A stretch of 64,000 nucleotides of DNA from assembly GCA_017644045.1 (NCBI GenBank), contig JAEPMI010000004.1:62001-126000 (forward strand), read 5' to 3'. The stretch is from Deltaproteobacteria bacterium. GTDB lineage: Bacteria; Myxococcota_A; Polyangia; Polyangiales; Houyiibacteriaceae. The notes below the pieces were generated by a model that saw only the letters and a program-made list of their open reading frames with translations, made no database searches and was not told where the DNA came from. The position numbers and the translations under genes are program-made. Positions within the stretch are counted from its first letter, which is position 1, and the number at the start of each line of letters is the position of its first letter. Positions 8,862 to 17,531 of this stretch are shown here, in pieces.

Positions 8862-11465
8862 ATGTCGACAGCCACCCATACCCTACGAAACAGGGACATC
8901 TGCGTCACCCACCCCTCCCGCAGGCTTCGAGCACTCTGTATTCTCGCTCTCGCCATCGCGGCTTGTGACTGTGACGATGGAGACCCGATGGTGGACGGGG
9001 GTCCGGGGACCGATCTCTCGCTTCCGAACGACGCTGCGTTCGACGGTTCGCTGGACGGAGATCTCCCCGAGGACGACGCGGCCGTCGACGGCGGCTCGCC
9101 CGACGGGCTCCAGGTCGAGCGCTGGGGCGCGCGGATGTGGGGCGCGGCGATCGCCATCACCCAGGGCGCGGAGTCGACCTGGATCGGGACCCGCGCGGTG
9201 CTCGACGAGGTCACCGGCGAGGTCCGCGGCCAGCTGCTTCGGGTGAACCGCAGCACGGGCATCGTGGATGTCTTCGACGACGAGCTTCCGACGGCCCTTC
9301 TGCCGGATGCGGGCACCGGACCGACGAGCACCGGTCGCGTGATCGAGCAGGCCGAACGCACGCTCGCGCTGGCGCCGGACGGCATCGTGGTGCTGGACGA
9401 GGCGGGGAGCCGGATCGTCGCTCTGCCGGTGGGCGGCACCAACGCGAGCCCGACCGAGATGGTCGCGGGTGCCGGCGTGATTTGGGTCGCCAGCGACGCG
9501 GGCCTCCTCGAGTTGAACCCGACCACGCTGACCGTGAGCGACTCGGTCGACCTCGCGACGCTCGGCGGCCAGCCCACCGCGATCGCCGTGGACGAGGCGA
9601 CCGGCGACGTCTACGCGACGCTCGTCGGCGACGGAGCGCCCGGCTCGATCGTGCGGGTACGCGACGGCGCGGTCGCCGCGACGCTCACGCCCGGCGGCGC
9701 GGTGCCCGAGGGCGCACCGAAGGACGTGGTCTTCTCACCGAGCCGCGGCGTGGCCTACGTCGCGATCGCGAGCTGGAACCAGGCCGCGGGCGGCGTCATC
9801 AGCTGGGACGGCGACGCAGGGCTGGAATGGATCGCCTCCGAGGGCGAGCTCACCGAGGCGCTCACCCGCGACCCCGGCGCCTTCGGTGCGTCGGTCCTCG
9901 CGCTCGCCGACGACGAAGGGCTGCTGCTCGTCGGAGGTCAGATCCAGTCGAGCCTCGGCGGCCTTCGCGGCGGCGGGCTCGCGGTCATCGACCTCGCGCA
10001 GCTCCCGACCCTCGCGGTCGGCGGCACCACCAGCGCTCGCTCCGGCCTCGGCGGCGACCACATCGGCGACCTCGAGTACGACGAGGACACCCACCGCATC
10101 TGGGTCTCGTCCTGGTTCGCCTGCAACGAGTCGCGCCTCGGCTTCGCGGGCGTGGACACGCTGACCTGGGTCGACGACGAGCCCCGCTTCACCAAGCCCG
10201 TGGTCGGCGGCGTCCGCGCGCTCGAGATGGTCGACGGCGAGCTCTGGCTCGGCCTCCGCGACGAGATCCCAGGCGCCCGCTGCTTCGGCTTCAACAGCCA
10301 GCAGGGCCTGGTCGCCATCCGGAGCAACCGCGCCGGCGAGGCGGTCGAGCTGCCGCCCATCTCGGACTTCGGCTACTGGCACCCCAACCGCATCGGACCG
10401 AGCGAGATCCTCCCCGGCGAAGGCGGCACGATGGTGCTGCAGGTGCGCCGCGACTCGCTCTACATCACCGATGGCAGCCGCGCGTTCCTGCAGAACCCGA
10501 CCTTCCTCGGGCCCTCGCTCTTCCTGCACGACGTCACCTGGGAGGGCACCGACGCCTTCTGGCTCGGCGGTCGCGCGACCCACTCGGCCGGCGATGGCCC
10601 CGAGCTCGCCGACGTCGGTCCGCGCGGCGCCGCGCGTGTCTCGCTCTCGGGCGGGACGATCGACGAGGTCACCCACTACGTGCGCGCGACCCGTGATCCC
10701 GCGGGCCCGGGCACGATCACCGGCCTCCCCTCGAGCGACGTCCGCGCCATCGTGCCCGACGGTGACGTCACGTGGCTCGTCAGCGGCATCGAGCGCGTCT
10801 ACACGGGCAGCCACGACCGCAACGACGGCGAGCCCTTCGTGCTCGGCGGCGAGCAGCGACGGGGCGGTCTCACCGAGGTCGCGGCGGACGGATCGATCAC
10901 GGTGGTCGCCAACGCGACCGAGATCCCCGATGGACGCGCAGCGGCGCTCGACCCCGACGGCGTGCTGCACGTTCTCGACGCGCGCAACGGGCTGCTCCGC
11001 TGGACCGGATCCGCGATCGAGTCGGTCGAGCTCCCGGTGGCGGTGCCGAGCGGGTCCATCCCCCAGACGCTGGTCTTCGGCAGCGAGGGCACGATGGTGC
11101 TCGGCTACGACACCGGCGCCGTGGTGCGGATCGGCGAGACCGCCGAGTGGCTCGAGGGCTTCGGCTTCGTGTGGACCGCGATCGAGCGCGGCGAAGGCGT
11201 CGTGCTCCTCGGCACCGACGAAGGTCTCGTCCGCGTGCGGGCTCCGGGCGTCGCCGCCATCGGCGAGCCGGCGCCGGCCACCGGCGCGCGCCCGCCGGTC
11301 CTCGTCGTCCGCGACGGCGGTATGATGGTGGGCGACCCCGACATGGGCACACCGGACATGGGCCCGAGCTGCAAGGTCGAAGCGGATCCGTGCAGCCCCG
11401 GTGAGTGCTGCGCCGGTCTGGTCTGTGGCGGTAGCGGGATCGTCACCGCCTGCGTCCCCGAGTGA
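8862..11465 (+). CDS. Large beta-propeller-like lipoprotein
   Basis: The 867-residue product begins MSTATHTLRNR and has a hydrophobic stretch (LCILALAIAAC) ending in a lipobox Cys near residue 35, followed by an Asp/Gly-rich linker. From about 85 to 815 it shows repeated blades of the kind GAGVIWVASDAGLLEL, DGELWLGLRDE and EGVVLLGTDEGLVRV, as in WD-like or two-component-regulator propellers. The C-terminus adds a short MGTPDMGPSC linker and a compact Cys knot (CSPGECCAGLVC). An in-frame GTG at 8811 lies within the operator repeats and is less likely as a start. It is transcribed away from the TIGR02147 regulator and may share its control. Probably a surface binding protein; ligand unknown. 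Confidence 0.75.
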   Translation: MSTATHTLRNRDICVTHPSRRLRALCILALAIAACDCDDGDPMVDGGPGTDLSLPNDAAFDGSLDGDLPEDDAAVDGGSPDGLQVERWGARMWGAAIAITQGAESTWIGTRAVLDEVTGEVRGQLLRVNRSTGIVDVFDDELPTALLPDAGTGPTSTGRVIEQAERTLALAPDGIVVLDEAGSRIVALPVGGTNASPTEMVAGAGVIWVASDAGLLELNPTTLTVSDSVDLATLGGQPTAIAVDEATGDVYATLVGDGAPGSIVRVRDGAVAATLTPGGAVPEGAPKDVVFSPSRGVAYVAIASWNQAAGGVISWDGDAGLEWIASEGELTEALTRDPGAFGASVLALADDEGLLLVGGQIQSSLGGLRGGGLAVIDLAQLPTLAVGGTTSARSGLGGDHIGDLEYDEDTHRIWVSSWFACNESRLGFAGVDTLTWVDDEPRFTKPVVGGVRALEMVDGELWLGLRDEIPGARCFGFNSQQGLVAIRSNRAGEAVELPPISDFGYWHPNRIGPSEILPGEGGTMVLQVRRDSLYITDGSRAFLQNPTFLGPSLFLHDVTWEGTDAFWLGGRATHSAGDGPELADVGPRGAARVSLSGGTIDEVTHYVRATRDPAGPGTITGLPSSDVRAIVPDGDVTWLVSGIERVYTGSHDRNDGEPFVLGGEQRRGGLTEVAADGSITVVANATEIPDGRAAALDPDGVLHVLDARNGLLRWTGSAIESVELPVAVPSGSIPQTLVFGSEGTMVLGYDTGAVVRIGETAEWLEGFGFVWTAIERGEGVVLLGTDEGLVRVRAPGVAAIGEPAPATGARPPVLVVRDGGMMVGDPDMGTPDMGPSCKVEADPCSPGECCAGLVCGGSGIVTACVPE

Positions 11466-11502
11466 GTGGTCGGGTGGTGCGCTCGCGTGAGAGGCTCGGG
11501 CC

Positions 11503-13146
11503 ATGGCGCGACCATGGCTCGTCCTCGCACTGATCCTCGCCTGCAGCGGTTCGAGCACCGTCGTGGAGACCGGTCGCGCGACGACTGGATGGCAGACCGA
11601 AGGTGCGATCGAGCGACGCATGCTCGGTCGCTGTCCCCGGGACATCACCACGTACGGCGACGAGGTTCTCCTCGCCACGACCAGCGGTCTCTTCTCGCTC
11701 GGCCGTGGCGGCGACGGGCCTCTCGACCGCTGGCTCGATGGCGACGTCCGACGGATCGCCGCGAGCTCGGAGACGGTGGCCTTCGTCGTCCGGGTCGGCG
11801 ACCGCTACGTGGTCGACGCGCTCCGCGGGAACGCCGTCGTTCGCGTCGCGGAGCTCGAGACCGCACCGACCGACCTCGCGGTCGAAGGGCCCGTCGTCGC
11901 GTTCGCGGCCCTGGGCGGAGTCCGTGTCGACCGGCTCGACGACGATGCACCCGCGGTGACGATCGAAGGCGACTGGACCTCGGTCGCGCTCGAGAATGGA
12001 GTCCTCTACACCGCCGGGCCCTCCGGTCTCGAGCGTGATGGGGTCCCGCTCTCGCTCGATCCCATCGGCGTGCTCGCGATGGGGGACGGTGTGTGGACCG
12101 CGGTCGTCTCCGACCCGCCCGGCACGCTCCACGGGCGCGACGAGACGGTGCTCGGTCGGCGGGCGCTCGACGAAGGGGCCCCGGAGATCTGGCTCGCGGG
12201 CGCATCCGACGCCGTCTCGGTCGACTCCTGGGAGGCCACGCCGCTCCCGGGTCCCGGCGCGGTCCGTGGCCGATGGCCGGCGACCGTCGTCGGCGATCGC
12301 CTCCTCGCGCTGGCAGTCGATCCCGACTGCCTCGAACCAAGCCTGGTGCGCCTCTCCCGACCGAGCGCGAGCGATCGAGAGGCCGCGGCAGCCGACGCGC
12401 TCGAGACGGTACCGGACCCAGCCGCCGTCGCCCGTGGAGCGCTCGGCCCCGCGCACGAGCCGCAGCGCCCACGGAACGAGATCGTCGCACCGCCGGAGCC
12501 GCTCACCACCGACACGCGACCGGCGCCCGCGCGCGTCGACTTCGAAGGCCACACGCTGGAGATGAGCGTCGAGCCGCTCGAGGGCGGACATTGTCCGGCG
12601 ATCGTGGTCGACGGCGACGCGACTGGCGACGGATCCGATCCTGCCGGGTGCCGCCGGCGGGCCGCGCTCTGGAGGAACGTCCCCAGCCACCACCGCAGTT
12701 GCGAGAGCGATGACGAGTGTCGCGTGGTGACGGCCGTGCAGTGCATCACGGTCGGGCTCAACGCTCGCGCCGCCGCCCTTCCCCGCTACGCCGAGCCGGC
12801 CTGCGTTCCGCCCAACGTCGGGATGTGCACGGAGGAGGAGCCCGATGCGCCTCGATGCGTGCAGGGCTGCTGCGTCGCGGGGTTCGACGTCCCCCTGTCC
12901 GAAGAGATCCGCGGCAAGCAGGAGATGCTGGCGCGAGAGCTGGCGGCCGCCCTCACCGCGTGCGGGATCGAAGGGGCGCGGACCATTCGCTACGACGTCT
13001 CGACCCGAGCCCCGCGTCCGACGGCCGAGCCGGAGCTCTCGGCCCAGGCCTCGCGCTGCCTCCGCCGCGCCCTTCGGGACAGCCGGGATCCGGCCGGCCC
13101 CCGTTGGCGGGCCACTGCCCGCATCCGCCCGTCCACCGGCTCCTGA
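11503..13146 (+). CDS. Lipoprotein with propeller-like and Cys-rich regions
   Basis: This 547-residue product has a short signal peptide (MARPWLVLALILAC) with lipobox Cys at residue 14. Residues about 45-300 contain weak beta-blade repeats (TTSGLFSLGRGGDG, NGVLYTAGPSGLERDG) like those of the preceding gene. Residues about 385-465 hold a Cys-rich patch (CESDDECRVVTAVQC, CTEEEPDAPRCVQGCC) resembling a small disulfide-rich module. The last 80 residues look helical, with two further Cys. It follows the 867-residue lipoprotein on the same strand by 37 bases and probably shares its transcript. I do not recognise a named family. Likely anchored in the outer membrane, exposed to the periplasm or the surface. 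Confidence 0.7.
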   Translation: MARPWLVLALILACSGSSTVVETGRATTGWQTEGAIERRMLGRCPRDITTYGDEVLLATTSGLFSLGRGGDGPLDRWLDGDVRRIAASSETVAFVVRVGDRYVVDALRGNAVVRVAELETAPTDLAVEGPVVAFAALGGVRVDRLDDDAPAVTIEGDWTSVALENGVLYTAGPSGLERDGVPLSLDPIGVLAMGDGVWTAVVSDPPGTLHGRDETVLGRRALDEGAPEIWLAGASDAVSVDSWEATPLPGPGAVRGRWPATVVGDRLLALAVDPDCLEPSLVRLSRPSASDREAAAADALETVPDPAAVARGALGPAHEPQRPRNEIVAPPEPLTTDTRPAPARVDFEGHTLEMSVEPLEGGHCPAIVVDGDATGDGSDPAGCRRRAALWRNVPSHHRSCESDDECRVVTAVQCITVGLNARAAALPRYAEPACVPPNVGMCTEEEPDAPRCVQGCCVAGFDVPLSEEIRGKQEMLARELAAALTACGIEGARTIRYDVSTRAPRPTAEPELSAQASRCLRRALRDSRDPAGPRWRATARIRPSTGS

Positions 13147-13214
13147 GGGCGACCCACCGAATCCCGGTTGAAGGCCGTTCGGGGGCCTCCTAGGGTCCGC
13201 CCTCGGAGAGCCCC

Positions 13215-14816
13215 ATGGAACGATCCCTTCAGACCACCGAGCCCAGCCGCACCATCCCCGCCCTCGACCCCGCGACCCAGGAGTCGCTCGGCGAGGCCCC
13301 GATCATGGACGCTGCCGAGGTCCGCGCCGCCGTCGAGCGGGCGCGCGCCGCGCAGGTCGCCTGGGGGAAGACGAGCTTCCGTCAGCGCCGCGCCGTCATG
13401 CGGACGCTGATGAACCGCATCCTCGAGGAGCACGAGGCCATCTGCCGTGCGGCCGTCCGCGACTCCGGCAAGACCATGGTCGACGCCGCGCTCGGCGAGG
13501 TCTTCCCGGTGCTCGAGAAGATCCGCTACGTGCTCGCGCACGGCGAGAAGGACCTGAAGCCCGAGAAGCGCCGCAGCGGCATCCTCGCGCAGAAGGGCGC
13601 CCGGGTGGAGTTCCACCCGCTCGGCGTCGTCGGCGTGATCTGCCCGTGGAACTTCCCCTTCCACAACCTGCTGTGTCCGACCGTCCCGGCGCTCTTCGCG
13701 GGCAACGGCGTCGTGGCCAAGGTCAGCGAGCACACCTCGTGGTCGGCCGAGCCCTACCTCGCGATCCTCCGCGAGGCGCTCACCGCGCACGGCCACTCGC
13801 CGGAGCTGGTTCAGGTGGTGACCGGCTACGGCGCGACCGGCTCGGCGCTGGTCACCAGCGGCGCGGACAAGATCTTCTTCACCGGCTCGCCGCAGAACGG
13901 CCGAAAGGTGATGGAGGCCGCGAGCCAGGGCCCGACCGACGTGGTGCTCGAGCTCGGCGGCAAGGACCCGATGATTGTCTGCGACGACGCCGACCTCGAC
14001 CACGCGGTCGAGCAGGCGATGCTCGGCGTGTTCACCGCCTGCGGTCAGATGTGCGTCGGCGTCGAGCGCATCTACGTCTTCGACTCGGTCTACGACGAGT
14101 TCGTCCGGCGCGTGAGCGCGGGCGCGAAGAAGCTCCGCCAGGGCGCGCCCCTCGGTGGCCAGACCGTCGACTGCGGCGCGATGACCATGCCGCGGCAGCT
14201 CGACATCATCGAGGACCTGCTCACCGACGCGAAGGCCAAGGGCGCGCGCGTGCTCGTCGGCGGCGAGCGCGCGACCGAGCTCGGGCCGCAGTTCTTCCAG
14301 CCGACCGTGCTTGTCGACGTCGACCACTCGATGCGCATCGTCCACGAGGAGCAGTTCGGTCCGGTGATGTCGATCCTCCGTGTGAAGGACGAGGCCGAGG
14401 CGATCGCCAAGGCCAACGACAGCGCGTACGGCCTCGGCTCGAGCGTGTTCACCAAGGACGCGAAGCGCGCCGACCGGATGGCCGCGCAGCTCCGCACCGG
14501 CATGACCGTCATCAACGACTACGGCATCGCCTACATGATCCAGTCGCTCCCCTTCGGCGGGGTGGGCATCAGCGGCATCGGCCGCATCAACGGCCGCGAG
14601 GGGCTCCGCTCCTGCACCAACACCAAGGCCGTCGTCACCGACCGCTTCCCGATCGGCAAGGGCGTGAGCGTCTACCCGATCCAGCCGACCACCTACGGCC
14701 TGGTCCGCGCCGTGTGCGGACTCGTGTACGGGGAAGGCGTCCGCGGACGCGCCCGTCACGCCGTGGACGCGGCCCGGCTCTTCGCGAGTGAAGTGCGTTC
14801 GCGACGGTCCAGCTGA
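13215..14816 (+). CDS. NAD(P)-dependent aldehyde dehydrogenase
   Basis: The 533-residue protein shows the full aldehyde dehydrogenase signature. PWNFPFHN near 144 and the FTGSPQNGRKV loop near 222 bind the cofactor. ELGGKDP carries the general base Glu 246, and CGQMC carries the catalytic Cys at about 280. It oxidises an aldehyde to the carboxylate in the cytoplasm; the substrate cannot be read from sequence. The last 30 residues extend past the usual core (VRGRARHAVDAARLF), resembling broad-specificity ALDHs of myxobacteria. The neighbours on both sides are export-related and give no pathway context, so it is probably monocistronic. Confidence 0.92.
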   Translation: MERSLQTTEPSRTIPALDPATQESLGEAPIMDAAEVRAAVERARAAQVAWGKTSFRQRRAVMRTLMNRILEEHEAICRAAVRDSGKTMVDAALGEVFPVLEKIRYVLAHGEKDLKPEKRRSGILAQKGARVEFHPLGVVGVICPWNFPFHNLLCPTVPALFAGNGVVAKVSEHTSWSAEPYLAILREALTAHGHSPELVQVVTGYGATGSALVTSGADKIFFTGSPQNGRKVMEAASQGPTDVVLELGGKDPMIVCDDADLDHAVEQAMLGVFTACGQMCVGVERIYVFDSVYDEFVRRVSAGAKKLRQGAPLGGQTVDCGAMTMPRQLDIIEDLLTDAKAKGARVLVGGERATELGPQFFQPTVLVDVDHSMRIVHEEQFGPVMSILRVKDEAEAIAKANDSAYGLGSSVFTKDAKRADRMAAQLRTGMTVINDYGIAYMIQSLPFGGVGISGIGRINGREGLRSCTNTKAVVTDRFPIGKGVSVYPIQPTTYGLVRAVCGLVYGEGVRGRARHAVDAARLFASEVRSRRSS

Positions 14817-14886
14817 CCGTTCCCCGAAGAAAACGCGGGCGAGCGACGCCATTACGAAAAAAATCACGCCTGGAGTGATCACTTTT

Positions 14887-14912
14887 CGTGCGCCGTGCCT
14901 ACTAGGCGCACG
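14887..14912 (+). promoter_or_regulatory. Hairpin covering the start of the metalloprotease gene
   Basis: CGTGCGCC and GGCGCACG form a perfect 8-bp stem with a 10-base loop. The last base of the stem is the first base of the GTG start codon, and no clear Shine-Dalgarno is visible. If it folds in the mRNA it would block initiation, so it may be an RNA switch or a binding site. Confidence 0.4.
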
Positions 14913-16819
14913 TGAAGTACCGCAGTTTGGTCCTTGGCGTATCCCTCCCCATCCTGCTCGGCCTCGGGTGCAACCCCGGTGAGCTGAGCCGGACCGGTCC
15001 GGTCTACTCCCTCCCCGATGGCTCCGTGGATCCCACGGACCCGACCGACCCGACCGACCCGACCGATCCCACGGACCCGACCGACCCGACGGATCCCACC
15101 GACCCGACCGACCCGACGGATCCGACCGATCCCACGGACCCGGTCGACCCGGGGGACATCTATCCGTACGTGACGGCCGGGACCCGGTGTTCGGGCGGGG
15201 CCATCCGCGAGTTCCTCGTGCTCTCCACGGAGCCGGCGAGCTGCGCCACCCACGCCCAGGCGTTCCAGGCCGACGACCCCGCACGCTTCGTGCGCATCTC
15301 CCTCCCCGGGTCCGCGAGCTTCAGCACCACCCAGACGCTCTGCGTCGATGGCGCCTGTGCGCCGTCGGAGCTGAGCGTCGCCTTCGACGGCACCAGCGGT
15401 TCCTGGCAGGGGACCGTCGGTGGAGTCACGCGCGATCAGTCGTTCACCGCGACGCGCTGCGACTTCGATGCCCACCTGCCCCCGACCGCTGGCGACTCGC
15501 CGGTCGGCGACCTCACCATCCGTGAGATCGCCATCTACCAGGGCGTGAAGATCCCGCTCGTCCAGAACGGCACGCAGGTCGGGCCGAGCGCGCCGATCGT
15601 CGCCGGGCGCGAGGCCCTCGTGCGCGTCTTCGTCGAGCCGGGCTCCGGGTGGGATGGTCGCGAGACCGTGGCGCGCCTGGACCTCGGCACCGGTGAGCCC
15701 ATCGAGGCGAGCGCGACCATCGGCGGCGTCTCGAGCGAGGGCGACGGCTCCTCGACCTTCAACCTCTTCGTGCCCGGTGACCGGATCACCGAAGACGTCA
15801 GCTTCGCCGTCGGCATCTACGACCTCGACCCCGCATGCAGTGGAGGCAGCGGCACCGGCGGCGCCCGCTTCCCGTCGAGCGGCACGGCCACCCTCCCCGC
15901 GCGTTCGATGGGCGGCACCTTCGACGTCGTGATCGTGCCCGTCGCCTACGACGCCGACGGGTCCGGCCGCATGCCCGACACGAGCCCCGCGACGATGGAG
16001 GCCTGGCGCGACTACATGTACTCGCTCTTCCCGGTCGCGGACCTGAACCTGAGCGTCCGCTCTCGGCCGCTCCGATGGGGCTCGACGATCGGGGCCAACG
16101 GCAGCGGTTGGTCCAGCCTGCTCAACCAGTGCATGGCCGAGCGCAACAGCGACGGCGTCGCCGCGGACACCTACTACTACTGCATCTTCGCGCCGGCCGA
16201 CTCGTTCCGAAACTTCTGCTCGCGCGGTTGCGTCAGCGGCCTCGGCCCGGTGCCGAGCGCACGCGACAGCTACTCGCGTGCGTCGATCGGGCTCGGCTAC
16301 CCGAGCTCCAACGGCACCTTCGCCCACGAGGTCGGTCACTCGCTCGGTCGCCCGCACGCGCCCTGTGGCGGCGCCTCCGGGGCGGAAGCGGGCTACCCCT
16401 ACAGCGGCGGTGGTATCGGGTCGTGGGGCTACGACGTGCTCTCACGGGAGCTGAAGGACCCGAGCCGTCACTCGGACATCATGGGCTACTGCGACTCGCA
16501 GTGGATCAGCGACTACAACTACGAGAACATCTTCGAGCGCATCGCCACGGTGAAGGGCGCCTTCGCCATCAGCGCGCCGCCGCAGCCCTTCGCCACGATC
16601 GTGGTCGAGCCGGACGGCACGCTCGTCCCGGGTGCGGTGGTGGAGATGCCCTTCGCCCCGGACGGCGACGCGGTGACCGGCACCTGGAGCAGCGGCGTGA
16701 TGAGCGACGGCGTCTTCATGCCCGTCGACCACATCGACGGCGGCATCCTCTACCTGCCGCTGCCCGAAGGCTCGGTCACCTCGGTCACCGTGCCCGGCTT
16801 CGGGACGGTCAACTACTGA
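14912..16819 (+). CDS. Metzincin-type zinc protease lipoprotein with DPT stalk
   Basis: The 635-residue product has a signal peptide ending LLGLGC (Cys 20). The start at GTG 14912 is needed to keep this signal. A stalk of twelve Asp-Pro-Thr repeats follows (residues about 40-75), then a region with paired Cys. The catalytic domain contains HEVGHSLGRPH at 472-482, the HExxHxxGxxH zinc site of metzincins, and a later Met-containing turn (DIMGYCD) that fits the Met-turn. A secreted or surface endopeptidase is therefore likely, held off the membrane by the Pro-rich stalk. The target is unknown; predation or matrix processing is a guess from the phylum. It converges with the TetR gene, overlapping by 11 bases. 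Confidence 0.85.
   Translation: MKYRSLVLGVSLPILLGLGCNPGELSRTGPVYSLPDGSVDPTDPTDPTDPTDPTDPTDPTDPTDPTDPTDPTDPTDPVDPGDIYPYVTAGTRCSGGAIREFLVLSTEPASCATHAQAFQADDPARFVRISLPGSASFSTTQTLCVDGACAPSELSVAFDGTSGSWQGTVGGVTRDQSFTATRCDFDAHLPPTAGDSPVGDLTIREIAIYQGVKIPLVQNGTQVGPSAPIVAGREALVRVFVEPGSGWDGRETVARLDLGTGEPIEASATIGGVSSEGDGSSTFNLFVPGDRITEDVSFAVGIYDLDPACSGGSGTGGARFPSSGTATLPARSMGGTFDVVIVPVAYDADGSGRMPDTSPATMEAWRDYMYSLFPVADLNLSVRSRPLRWGSTIGANGSGWSSLLNQCMAERNSDGVAADTYYYCIFAPADSFRNFCSRGCVSGLGPVPSARDSYSRASIGLGYPSSNGTFAHEVGHSLGRPHAPCGGASGAEAGYPYSGGGIGSWGYDVLSRELKDPSRHSDIMGYCDSQWISDYNYENIFERIATVKGAFAISAPPQPFATIVVEPDGTLVPGAVVEMPFAPDGDAVTGTWSSGVMSDGVFMPVDHIDGGILYLPLPEGSVTSVTVPGFGTVNY
15029..15136 (+). repeat. 12 tandem 9-bp units coding DPT
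   Basis: Twelve units of GAY-CCS-ACS encode an uninterrupted Asp-Pro-Thr spacer, followed by a thirteenth diverged unit (DPV). Codon use alternates between GAC and GAT and between CCG and CCC, so the tract is not a pure microsatellite, which argues that the protein sequence is selected. It joins the lipid anchor to the protease domain. Confidence 0.85.
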
Positions 16820-17438
16820 GCTTCGGCGCCTCGCTCACCACGAAGTGAGCGAGGTCGCGGACGTGGTCGAGGAGCGCCGCGTCGACCTCCTCGTCGCTCG
16901 CGTGCGGCTCACCGATGAGCTCACGGACGTCCTTGGGGCTCGCCGTGGCCAGGCGCGCGATGTGCGCCACGCCGGAGTGGAAGCGCAGCCGAACGCGCTG
17001 GATGTCGAGCCCGGTGCGCTCCGCGATGGGCTTGGTCCACCCGGCGATCAGCGCCTCCTGCACCCCGGGCATCATCGGCGCCGCGATGCCGCCGCCCTCG
17101 GCGATGCGCTTGAGGTTGTAGCGCAGGAGCGCCTGCCACTTCCGGCAGAGGCGGAGCCCCACCGCACCGGCGTCGGAGAGGATCTCGGCGACGGGTCGCT
17201 CCTCGGTCGCCAGGCGCGGGCGCCACTCCCCCTCGACACGCGCGAGCTCGCTGAAGAAGAGCTGGAGGCTCGCCTCCATCATCCCGTCGACGCCGTCGAA
17301 GTGATGGTTGATCAGGCTGACGCTGACGCCCGCGCGCCGAGCGACCTCGCGGCCGCTGAGCTGTGCCGGACCCCGCTCGCGCAGCACCTCGATCGCGGCC
17401 TGGATGATCTTCTCGCGGCTGTCGCTGCCTTCGGCCAT
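16809..17438 (-). CDS. TetR-family transcriptional regulator
   Basis: The 209-residue protein starts SREKIIQAAIEVLRERG and carries a classic TetR helix-turn-helix (LSGREVARRAGVSVSLINHHFDG, about 30-52). The remaining 150 residues are helical and form the ligand and dimerisation domain; the ligand is unknown. The N-terminal domain is close to the YcdC/AcrR pattern. Its 3' end overlaps the converging protease gene by 11 bases, so the two transcripts could interfere. The gene upstream at 17532 is divergent, with a 93-base gap, and may be its regulatory target. No clear operator palindrome is visible in that gap. Confidence 0.88.
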   Translation of the reverse strand: MAEGSDSREKIIQAAIEVLRERGPAQLSGREVARRAGVSVSLINHHFDGVDGMMEASLQLFFSELARVEGEWRPRLATEERPVAEILSDAGAVGLRLCRKWQALLRYNLKRIAEGGGIAAPMMPGVQEALIAGWTKPIAERTGLDIQRVRLRFHSGVAHIARLATASPKDVRELIGEPHASDEEVDAALLDHVRDLAHFVVSEAPKLSS

Positions 17439-17531
17439 CGACGGGAGTCTAAACCCACCCGGCGATGCTTGCTCGGCTGATCCGAACGGTCGGCACTCGC
17501 CCGGCAGTGCCGATGACCCGACAATCGTGGC

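Noticed and set aside
14862..14885. Minus-strand terminator (ATCAC/GTGAT plus T-run)
   Set aside because: There is no minus-strand gene upstream to be terminated; the stem is only 5 bp.
12990..15284. Long antisense frame over the aldehyde dehydrogenase
   Set aside because: The plus strand has a complete dehydrogenase with catalytic residues; the antisense product is Arg/His/Ala-rich without domains.
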